A stretch of DNA of 5,846 bases, taken from assembly GCA_013140935.1 (NCBI GenBank), contig JABFSD010000044.1:1-5846 (forward strand). The letters are read 5' to 3'. Source of the stretch: Acidobacteriota bacterium. GTDB taxonomy: Bacteria > Acidobacteriota > Blastocatellia > RBC074. Within the stretch, counting starts at the first letter, position 1. Every line of letters begins with the position of its first letter. Shown here one piece after another: positions 1-5,187 of this stretch. The notes beneath the pieces were generated by a model, which searched no databases, was not told the DNA's origin, and was given only the letters and a program-made list of their open reading frames with translations. The position numbers were made by a program, and so were the translations under genes.

Positions 1-434
1 GCGTAGTTGGGTATATTCAAAAAGGAATCGCTGAAGGCGCAACGCTCGTCGCAGGTGGCGCAGAAAAACCCGAAGGCTTGGACAAAGGTTATTTCGTACG
101 CCCCACCGTCTTTGCCAACGTAGACAACCAAATGACCATCGCGCAGGAAGAAATCTTCGGCCCCGTACTTTCGATCATCGCCTATCAAGACGAAGACGAC
201 GCCGTGCGCATTGCCAACGATACCGTCTACGGCTTGAGCGGCGGCGTATGGTCAGGCGACCCCGCGCGCGCCCAGCGTGTAGCGCGCCGCTTACGCACCG
301 GACAAATCGAAATCAACGGCGGCAAATTCAATCCGCTGGCTCCGTTCGGCGGATACAAGCAATCGGGCAATGGACGCGAACTTGGCAAGTATGGGTTGGA
401 AGAGTTTTTGGAAGTGAAGGCCTTACTGCTGTAG
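1..434 (+). CDS. Aldehyde dehydrogenase, C-terminal part (5' end outside window)
   Basis: The frame is open from base 3 and ends at TAG 432-434, giving the last 143 residues of a protein that is normally about 480-500 residues. The visible part is typical of the NAD(P)-dependent aldehyde dehydrogenase superfamily, soluble enzymes that oxidise aldehydes to carboxylates. It contains the [10 protein letters not shown] motif, whose Glu helps bind the nicotinamide ribose. It also contains the stretch [15 protein letters not shown] and the C-terminal [20 protein letters not shown] motif, ending in the oligomerisation strand [11 protein letters not shown]. The catalytic Cys and the Rossmann-fold part lie upstream of the window, so the substrate cannot be judged. 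No frameshift is seen. The gene ends 89 bases before the xisH remnant and is probably the native left flank of the accessory region. Confidence 0.96.
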   Translation, partial: VVGYIQKGIAEGATLVAGGAEKPEGLDKGYFVRPTVFANVDNQMTIAQEEIFGPVLSIIAYQDEDDAVRIANDTVYGLSGGVWSGDPARAQRVARRLRTGQIEINGGKFNPLAPFGGYKQSGNGRELGKYGLEEFLEVKALLL

Positions 435-460
435 TGCCCGCAAACACGTAAGTACGATTG

Positions 461-516
461 CTTCGTTGCGGCAGGACAAGATGAGTGCGGTGAGTTTGCA
501 AGAACTTCACGGATGA
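461..516 (+). repeat. Imperfect direct repeat, copy A (left of xisHI)
   Basis: These 56 bases align with 1276-1332, in the same orientation, at about 45 of 57 columns with one single-base gap. The longest shared block is CAAGATGAGTG, and GAGTTTGCA and TCACGG are also shared. This copy sits between the aldehyde dehydrogenase stop and the xisH start and overlaps the probable xisH ribosome binding site (GAGG 515-518). The substitutions do not favour any base or codon position, so I read it as a nucleotide repeat and not a conserved peptide. The function is unknown. It may be the leftover 3' flank of a lost neighbouring xisI copy, or a dispersed intergenic element. Confidence 0.6.
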
Positions 517-523
517 GGTTGTT

Positions 524-972
524 ATGGCGGCCAGAGACATTTTTCACGATCACGTCAGGCGTGCTCTCGAAAGAGACGGTTGGACGGTAACGCATGACCC
601 GCTGTCACTGCCGTGGGGATGAACTTCCGTGCAAATTGATTTGGGCGCGGAGCGTCTGATTGCGGCGGAAAAGGATTCGCTGAAAATCGCTTTCGAGATC
701 AAGAGCTTTCTCAGCCCTCTCGCATTGACGATCTTGAAGATGCGCTGGGGCAGTTATGGCTTTACCACTATCTCTTGCAACGGCATCATCCTGGACGCGA
801 ATTGTTTTTGGCCGTGAGCCTGAACGTTTACGATGATTTCATTAGCCAGCCGCACGTTACCGAGTTCATCGAAACCGAGCGTGTACGACTGCTGGTTTTC
901 GATCCGCAAACCGAGGAGGTTGTGCAATGGATAAACTGGAACAATACCGAAACGTCATCGAGCGCGTCTTAA
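524..972 (+). pseudogene. xisH: xisH-like gene, broken by a nonsense codon and a -1 frameshift
   Basis: Read through its lesions, this encodes a XisH-family protein of about 148 residues. It begins MAARDIFHDHVRRALERDGW, continues with HDPLSLPWG and the hallmark IDLGAERLIAAEK, and ends in LLVFDPQTEEVVQWIN. In Anabaena, XisH acts with XisI in excision of the fdxN element. The fold resembles PD-(D/E)XK nucleases, and the matching residues here would be Asp in IDLGAE and Glu/Lys in FEIKSF. Lesion 1 is an in-frame TGA at 620-622, where relatives have a sense codon, with the frame unchanged on both sides. Lesion 2 is a one-base loss near 713-720 in a short C run: adding one C restores SPSRIDDLEDALGQLWLYHY in the next frame, which runs to TAA 970-972. 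A plausible ribosome binding site (GAGG 515-518) remains, and the 3' end overlaps xisI by 46 bases. Sequencing error is possible, but two separate lesions favour real decay. Confidence 0.88.
914..919 (+). promoter_or_regulatory. Strong Shine-Dalgarno site for xisI
   Basis: AGGAGG lies inside the 3' end of the xisH frame, seven bases before ATG 927. It fixes the xisI start and shows that xisI can be translated independently of the broken xisH by internal initiation on a shared transcript. Confidence 0.8.
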
Positions 973-1262
973 CACAACGGGTTAACGACTTGAACGGTTT
1001 TCCCAGCTTGCGCGACAAGACGGTCTTTGATCGCCGCACGGACAGTTACGTACTCTTGCGCGAAGGCTGGGACAAAGCGCGCCGCGTGCATGCCATCATC
1101 GTCCATCTCGAAATTCTCAACGGCAAAATCTGGGTGCAGGACGATTGGACGGAACACGGCGTCGCCGCTGATTTGGAAGAAGCTGGTATTCGCAAAGACG
1201 ACATCGTTCTCGGCTTTCAACCGGCAGAGGTACGGCCTTATACGGAATACGCCACTGCGTAG
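927..1262 (+). CDS. xisI: XisI family protein (fdxN element excision controlling factor-like)
   Basis: This is an intact 111-residue protein, the usual XisI length. It starts with the typical MDKLEQYRNVIERVLTQ helix. The family core follows: a strand region with TDSYVLLREGWDKARRVHAIIVHLE, then the hallmark GKIWVQDDWTEHG, and finally KDDIVLGFQPAEVRPYTEYA. In Anabaena the XisH/XisI pair is needed for heterocyst-specific excision of the fdxN element with the recombinase XisF, but most xisHI pairs in other genomes have no such element and their role is unknown. No recombinase is visible here. The start overlaps the xisH frame by 46 bases, as expected for this co-translated pair, and is served by AGGAGG. 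The intact frame beside a disrupted xisH is odd: the protein either acts alone, partners a XisH encoded elsewhere, or has not yet decayed. Confidence 0.95.
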   Translation: MDKLEQYRNVIERVLTQRVNDLNGFPSLRDKTVFDRRTDSYVLLREGWDKARRVHAIIVHLEILNGKIWVQDDWTEHGVAADLEEAGIRKDDIVLGFQPAEVRPYTEYATA

Positions 1263-1273
1263 CGTGCAGTGGC
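1251..1273 (+). terminator. Perfect 8-bp hairpin over the xisI stop codon (possible terminator)
   Basis: GCCACTGC (1251-1258) and GCAGTGGC (1266-1273) form an 8-bp stem around a 7-base loop that contains part of the xisI stop codon. No clear T run follows, so it does not meet the rule for an intrinsic terminator. Its place between convergent genes makes a 3'-end or RNA-stabilising role reasonable but unproven. Confidence 0.35.
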
Positions 1274-1275
1274 TA

Positions 1276-1332
1276 CTTCGTTGCTGCAAGATCAAGATGA
1301 GTGTCGAGAGTTTGCAGCAATGTCACGGCTGA
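1276..1332 (+). repeat. Imperfect direct repeat, copy B (right of xisHI), with internal hairpin
   Basis: This is the partner of the repeat at 461-516, about 79% identical over 57 columns. It lies in the 87-base space between the convergent xisI and reverse transcriptase genes. This copy also holds a perfect 9-bp inverted repeat, TTGCTGCAA (1281-1289) with TTGCAGCAA (1312-1320), across a 22-base loop. The left copy lacks a comparable pairing. The divergence is too great for a recent target-site duplication. The hairpin could help end transcription from either side, but no T run follows on either strand. Confidence 0.6.
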
Positions 1333-1349
1333 AACAAAACGGCGTTCCG

Positions 1350-3437
1350 CTACCACTTAGACCATATCTCAATATACGCCTTGCGCAATGCAGGTCTGAT
1401 CTTTTCGATATATTTGAACTCAATGGATTTCGTCTTCCGTAGTTTTCTTGAGGGCCCGTGTTTAGCAACGGCGTGGGATAACTGAGATTCGAGACGTTTT
1501 TGATGAATCTTGCGAAATGTCTTGAACGACTCAGGGTATTTACCGAGAAAAGCCGCACCTCTAGCAGAATCAAAAGCTCGGCCCATGTATCCCAGTCCAT
1601 AAGCTCCACGACAAGTAGGATCGTGTTCAAACAATGAGTCCAGTAACGTATCGTGAAAAGTGTCCAGTAGATTTATCCACGCACTGGGATCACTTTCAGA
1701 ATAAGCGCGAAGCCGTGCAGCTTTCTTTGCCATGTTCGAATAGTGCTTACCCAAAAGACTCTTCCACTCAATGTCAGTAACGGAATTGCCCAGTATATGC
1801 CCCATTGCTTTTTTGATAGGGCAAGTGTTTTGTCGCCGTACTGAAATGTAACCAGTTTCCCGCAATGAAAGTTGCGCCACGACGTTGATCGTATCGGTTG
1901 GAGCGATCAGATCTAAAGATTGCTCTGCAAGCAAATCTGCTGCAACGAGACTCACATCTACAACTTCATCTTCAAGAAGTTTGTTAATCAAAGATTCATA
2001 AGATGGCTTACCAATAATGTCTTCACGAACGTACCTAATCAGTTCAGACCGCTCCCACCATTCGTCTGATTCAAGAACGTAATGCTCTGTCTCTTTCCAC
2101 GATAAGCGCCCACTGGATAAAAGTATTGCAGCAGCGGCAGCACGTAGTTCAGCCTTTACAGAGTTTTTTTCTAAACATTCTTTGGCGAACTTCTCCAAGC
2201 CCTGTTGCACCGCTGGATGGCACTTTAACTGAATCGCTCGCAATCCTGATGCGACAAATGAGTCATAAATGCTGGCTCCCCTCAAAGCATTCAAGAGTTG
2301 TTTTGAAACGGTCTCAGGCATGCGTTCATAACGACTAAAATAATTGAAGATAGCGTTATACAAATGTGGCTGTTGATCGAGAATTCGAAAAAGACGGTTA
2401 CTTAAAGCTGAGTTGGGTTTGGCGCTGCCAAGCACATATTTGAACCGAGTCTCGTCAACGACCTTGAATTTTGGTGACAACTCATTGAGCCTCTTAATAA
2501 CCTTTTTTTGGTCAGGGTTCGCGCCCCGCGTCACCGCTTCAGGAGGGTTACTAACTGACTTGATGTATTCCTCTATGTCACCAACGAGTTCTATTCGGAT
2601 TTTGCTGCTCTGAGGAAATAAACCTATCTGCTTACTGAGCAAGTCCATTTCAACCAACATCGCCCGTAGGTCGTCTTCGCTTTTGGCTAGAAAACGGATG
2701 TCGTCAACATATCTAAAATACTTCCAGCGTCTTGGCTTCATAGTTCGCTGCTCATCAAAGAAACGTAAAACGACCTCAGAGAGAAGGCCAGATGAAAGAG
2801 GCCCTTGTGGGATGCCATGCCCTTGATAGATTCGTTTCTCGGCATGAGCCGCTGTCCAATAACTGAGGTAACTGTTTAGTCTGCTGATGAATTCCTGAGA
2901 GATTCCTAAGTCACTTAAAAAATGGTCAATAACTTTATGATCTATGCTGTCGTAGCAAGCAGTCAGGTCAAACGAAGCTGCATAAACAAAGTCTTGTGCA
3001 TGCGCCTTTCTCAAAGAGAACCCAAAACGTTTGTAACCTTTTCGCCAGTCAGCATAGAAAAATTTGCTTCGCTGACCCGCATAGACGTTTCCAAAAACCT
3101 CTTTGTTGTATCGGCCTTTTACTCTTGGCAGAAGTCTGTCGGCTATAACATTTACCATCGCTTGATAAACAATCTGGTCTTCGACACAGAGGAGCGTAAA
3201 TGTTCGTTGCGTGCCAGATGGCTTAAGAAAATAGAGTTTTGTGGCATGCATTTGCTCAAATGACTCAGCCTTCAATCGCTTACAAAGATCAGCAAGATTG
3301 GCTTCAGCGGAAAGTGAGTAAGCGCGATAAATATGGCGAAAGTAATTCTTAAACAGTGCTTCTGAATTTGTGTTAAGCCATTTCCACGCCCTGCGAAGAT
3401 TGTCTATTTCAAATGCTTCTCTGAGGTCTTTATCCAT
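1350..3437 (-). CDS. Reverse transcriptase with long helical C-terminal extension (Abi/UG-DRT defence-like)
   Basis: This 695-residue protein carries an RVT_1 polymerase core at about residues 65-290. The fingers region LYFLKPSGTQRTFTLLCVEDQIVYQA lies near 68-93. Motif A is SFDLTACYDSIDH (catalytic Asp157), motif B is HGIPQGPLSSGLLSE (207-221), and motif C is FRYVDDIRF with Asp245 and Asp246, so all three metal-binding Asp are present. Residues from about 300 to 695 have no maturase, HNH or Cas1 domain and read as mainly alpha-helical, partly repeat-like. Near the end, R648-x6-H655 (RLESQLSH) weakly recalls the HEPN RNase motif. NAxxH and VTG retron motifs are absent, and motif B has PQG in place of the DGR-type motif. 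Size and layout fit abortive-infection and 'unknown group' defence reverse transcriptases; the subgroup is uncertain. ATG 3437 has no Shine-Dalgarno site. By eye the gene is in the mid-40s percent GC, below its flanks, suggesting transfer. Confidence 0.95.
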   Translation of the reverse strand: MDKDLREAFEIDNLRRAWKWLNTNSEALFKNYFRHIYRAYSLSAEANLADLCKRLKAESFEQMHATKLYFLKPSGTQRTFTLLCVEDQIVYQAMVNVIADRLLPRVKGRYNKEVFGNVYAGQRSKFFYADWRKGYKRFGFSLRKAHAQDFVYAASFDLTACYDSIDHKVIDHFLSDLGISQEFISRLNSYLSYWTAAHAEKRIYQGHGIPQGPLSSGLLSEVVLRFFDEQRTMKPRRWKYFRYVDDIRFLAKSEDDLRAMLVEMDLLSKQIGLFPQSSKIRIELVGDIEEYIKSVSNPPEAVTRGANPDQKKVIKRLNELSPKFKVVDETRFKYVLGSAKPNSALSNRLFRILDQQPHLYNAIFNYFSRYERMPETVSKQLLNALRGASIYDSFVASGLRAIQLKCHPAVQQGLEKFAKECLEKNSVKAELRAAAAAILLSSGRLSWKETEHYVLESDEWWERSELIRYVREDIIGKPSYESLINKLLEDEVVDVSLVAADLLAEQSLDLIAPTDTINVVAQLSLRETGYISVRRQNTCPIKKAMGHILGNSVTDIEWKSLLGKHYSNMAKKAARLRAYSESDPSAWINLLDTFHDTLLDSLFEHDPTCRGAYGLGYMGRAFDSARGAAFLGKYPESFKTFRKIHQKRLESQLSHAVAKHGPSRKLRKTKSIEFKYIEKIRPALRKAYIEIWSKW

Positions 3438-3650
3438 ACAAATTTAATTTGAAAATAGTGACGCTTAAGCTGGATGAAAGGCGTCATTATTGATATTGCA
3501 ATCAATCAAATGCCCGCCTCCGAATCAGGCGAACTCGAACGCCACGAGAAATAAAGCGTCACAATCTCGGCTTGAATAGGGCGTCGTGAATATAAGGGTT
3601 CTAAAAACTCTCACGGCACGAGGCCGAGTTTCATTCACGACGGGCGCAAG
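3438..3650 (-). ncRNA. Candidate structured RNA/leader upstream of the reverse transcriptase
   Basis: I see no gene in these 213 bases, but inverted repeats are dense. A perfect 10-bp stem, CGTCGTGAAT (3582-3591) with ATTCACGACG (3633-3642), encloses a second hairpin formed by AAACTC 3605-3610 and GAGTTT 3626-3631. The tip of that hairpin can pair CGGC 3614-3617 with GCCG 3623-3626. Near the gene, AATAGTGACGC (3454-3464) pairs with GCGTCATTATT (3481-3491) with one mismatch. Smaller stems lie at 3515-3519/3527-3531 (CGCCT/AGGCG) and 3489-3494/3501-3506 (ATTGAT/ATCAAT); the latter competes with the previous stem at its edge. Retrons and some DRT systems encode an RNA here that the enzyme copies or binds. 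A promoter leader, attenuator or mobile-element end would explain the stems equally well. Exact ends and strand are inferred. Confidence 0.35.
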
Positions 3651-4106
3651 CTAGCACGCACCTTGTAAATCGCCAAGCACTCCAATCATTGCTAACAGCG
3701 CATACGCTTTATTTTTTTGCAGGGCTTGCGCAGGAATCAGTCCGCGTGACGACCGTAGAGCAACCTCGCCAAGGTTGCGCTGATGGCGACGGAACGCCTC
3801 ACGAGTAATGCGCGGCTTGCCGGATGCGTAACCATGAGTATCAATCCGTTCCGCCGTAAGGTTCGCACTGTGACAAGCGCAACTTTGGCGAAGTTGCGCT
3901 ACGGTTGCCACGCACTCTTTTACTTTCAGAATAAAGGCGTTGTGATAGCGTGCGTTCTTTTTGCGCTGCTCTTTGATGAGTTCGTCGAGCGCCTTTGCCA
4001 GTTGCGGCACATATTCGCCGATTAGCAGGGCTTGAAAGTGCAAAAGGCAGGCTGTTAAATCACCGCCACACTTAACCTCCCAAAGTCTGGAGCAAACCGA
4101 TGGCAC
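3651..4106 (-). CDS. Unrecognised reading frame interrupted by an inverted-repeat element
   Basis: I do not recognise this frame (up to 151 codons, stop TAG 3651-3653). The part nearest the start, about residues 20-70, looks like a real helical protein: YVPQLAKALDELIKEQRK and NAFILKVKECVATVAQ, with G/C-rich third codon positions. The middle, about residues 65-121, is encoded by the inverted-repeat element at 3745-3912 and reads as low-quality sequence. A short tail, PAQALQKNKAYALLAMIGVL, follows. The start is unclear. GTG 4106 would overlap the start of the divergent DUF962 gene, and TTG 4043 and GTG 4010 lack a good Shine-Dalgarno site. A GGAGG at 4075-4079 precedes only an out-of-frame GTG. 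A decayed gene into which a repeat inserted without breaking the frame is as likely as a working one. It points the same way as the reverse transcriptase, so co-transcription is possible. Confidence 0.3.
   Translation of the reverse strand: MPSVCSRLWEVKCGGDLTACLLHFQALLIGEYVPQLAKALDELIKEQRKKNARYHNAFILKVKECVATVAQLRQSCACHSANLTAERIDTHGYASGKPRITREAFRRHQRNLGEVALRSSRGLIPAQALQKNKAYALLAMIGVLGDLQGAC
3745..3912. repeat. Paired inverted repeat with two covarying hairpins (BIME/MITE-like)
   Basis: Arms 3745-3781 and 3876-3912 are inverted copies of each other (32 of 37 positions, about 86%) around a 94-base spacer. Each arm holds its own hairpin. The left one pairs GCAACCT 3760-3766 with AGGTTGC 3772-3778 around CGCCA. 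The right one pairs AGCGCAACTT 3876-3885 with AAGTTGCGCT 3891-3900 around TGGCG. Once the right arm is reverse-complemented, the two hairpins differ at one stem pair, C-G against T-A, so both partners changed together. The spacer also has CGGAACG (3790-3796) facing CGTTCCG (3847-3853). This is the layout of paired extragenic palindromes or a small non-autonomous element. No transposase is visible, and no target-site duplication stands out. Confidence 0.65.
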
Positions 4107-4432
4107 AACGTATCAACAACTTCGACGACTTTTGGCTTTTTTACGTGCGTGAACACGCCAACCCGTTCAATCGTCAATTGCATTTCATCGGCAGCAGTCT
4201 CGGATTGATTTGTTTGTTGTTGGGCATCACGCAAACTAACTGGCGTTTCATTCCGCTGGGCTTGCTGTTGGGTTACGGCTTTGCGTGGGTAGGCCACTTT
4301 TTCATTGAGCGAAATAAACCGGCTTCGTTCAATTATCCGCTCTGGTCGTTGCGTGGCGATTGGAAGATGTGGGCGTTAATGCTGCGCGGCAAAATGCAAT
4401 CCGAAGTCGAACGCGCGATGCACGCCGCCTGA
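4100..4432 (+). CDS. Mpo1-like / DUF962 family membrane protein
   Basis: This 110-residue protein matches the DUF962 (YGL010w/Mpo1-like) family in length and pattern. The N-terminal amphipathic part INNFDDFWLFYVREHANPFN is followed by RQLHFIGSSLG. Two hydrophobic segments lie near residues 30-43 and 50-67. The conserved block WVGHFFIERNKPASFNYPLW and SLRGDWKMW come next. His19, His28 and His66 are candidate metal ligands. Yeast Mpo1 is an Fe(II)-dependent dioxygenase in alpha-oxidation of 2-hydroxy fatty acids, but the bacterial members are mostly uncharacterised, so the enzyme activity is only inferred. GGAG 4089-4092 lies seven bases before ATG 4100 and supports this start. The next gene begins 19 bases after the stop on the same strand, so the two are probably one operon. 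The G/C-rich codon use suggests native chromosome on this side. Confidence 0.92.
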   Translation: MAQRINNFDDFWLFYVREHANPFNRQLHFIGSSLGLICLLLGITQTNWRFIPLGLLLGYGFAWVGHFFIERNKPASFNYPLWSLRGDWKMWALMLRGKMQSEVERAMHAA

Positions 4433-4451
4433 AACAAAGGAACCGTTCTCA

Positions 4452-5000
4452 ATGAGATTTTTCCGCAAGCTGTTGGCCGCGCCTTTCGTAGCTCTCGCCA
4501 CCGTCATCATCCTGCTCGAAGACTGGCTGTGGGATGATTTGCAACGGCTGGCGGCGGCCATCGGACGGCTGCCGATTTTCAAGCAGATCGAAGCGCTCAT
4601 CGTCAGCCTGCCGCCTTATGCTTGCCTGCTCACCTTCGCCGCGCCGTCGTTGTTGTTGATTCCCATCAAACTCGCCGCGCTTTATTTCATCGCGCACCAG
4701 CACGCAACGCTGGGTCTGCTCACCGTCATCGGCGCGAAATTCGTTGGCACGGCGTTGGTCGCCCGCATTTACACGCTGACCGAAAACAAGCTGCTGCAAA
4801 TCGGCTGGTTCGCGCGGCTGCACGAACGCTTCGTCGCCTTCAAGGCCAGAGTCTATGGGGCGATCAAGGCTACGCGGATTTATCAACGGGCGCAGGCTTA
4901 CAAGCTGCGGGTCAAAGAATATCTGCGCCGTCGCAAGCAATCGTTCCTGCAACGCCGTTGGGTTGCCGCCCTCAAACTCTCGCGCAAAACGTCGCGCTAA
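4452..5000 (+). CDS. Conserved-looking integral membrane protein of unknown function
   Basis: This is an intact 182-residue frame, ATG 4452 to TAA 4998-5000, preceded by AAAGGA at 4436-4441 with a rather long 10-base spacing. Hydrophobic segments are visible at about residues 7-22, 56-80 and 85-107. Between the first two is an amphipathic stretch, EDWLWDDLQRLAAAIGRLP, which I associate with an unnamed proteobacterial and acidobacterial membrane family. Residues from about 121 to 182 form a strongly basic helix-rich tail (VKEYLRRRKQSFLQRR), likely cytoplasmic and possibly binding lipid head groups or nucleic acid. I can assign no enzymatic motif. Its 19-base spacing from the DUF962 gene suggests joint transcription. 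A long open frame exists on the opposite strand here, but its Arg/Gln-rich product looks like an antisense shadow. Confidence 0.88.
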   Translation: MRFFRKLLAAPFVALATVIILLEDWLWDDLQRLAAAIGRLPIFKQIEALIVSLPPYACLLTFAAPSLLLIPIKLAALYFIAHQHATLGLLTVIGAKFVGTALVARIYTLTENKLLQIGWFARLHERFVAFKARVYGAIKATRIYQRAQAYKLRVKEYLRRRKQSFLQRRWVAALKLSRKTSR

Positions 5001-5187
5001 CCTGCTGAAGTGTGGTGGGGGCGGCCAGCGCACCTCACATTTGGTGATGCGATAGCCATTACCGCTGACTCGTTTTAGAATCCGCGTGATGTCAGGCTTT
5101 CGTCGCTTGTGTGATTTGGCCGACGGAAGAAACACAGAGCCAAGCAAGTATTAAGATCAGGAATGACGTTTCACAATCCCGGTGCCC

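Noticed and set aside
438..471. CCGCAA/TTGCGG pairing after the aldehyde dehydrogenase as a terminator
   Set aside because: The stem is only 6 bp with a 22-base loop and no T run.
620..622. TGA recoded as Gly or Trp, keeping xisH functional
   Set aside because: TGA is a credible normal stop for the DUF962 gene at 4430-4432, and xisH also carries an independent frameshift.
461..1332. The two direct repeats as template/variable repeats of a diversity-generating retroelement
   Set aside because: The mismatches are spread over all bases and are not concentrated at adenines, no target protein C-terminus is present, and the reverse transcriptase has the PQG motif and not the DGR-type motif.
1350..3437. 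Group II intron-encoded protein
   Set aside because: There is no maturase (domain X) or HNH endonuclease region, and I see no domain V-like structure beside the gene.
1350..3650. Retron with msr-msd RNA
   Set aside because: The protein lacks the NAxxH and VTG features of retron reverse transcriptases and is much longer than usual. The leader has stems, but I cannot find a convincing msr/msd arrangement with a priming G.
3719..4034. GCAGGGCTTG at 3719-3728 and 4025-4034 as a target-site duplication of the inverted-repeat element
   Set aside because: The copies are not symmetric about the element (17 and 113 bases from its ends), and a shared 10-mer over this distance is only mildly unlikely.
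4449..5147. 232-residue frame on the minus strand
   Set aside because: It is antisense to a clear membrane protein gene, and its product is a low-complexity Arg/Gln/Asp-rich chain typical of a shadow frame.
5001..5187. Promoter or small gene in the gap before the last gene
   Set aside because: TTGGCC at 5116-5121 and TAAGAT at 5152-5157 are too far apart for a -35/-10 pair, and no short frame has a credible start.
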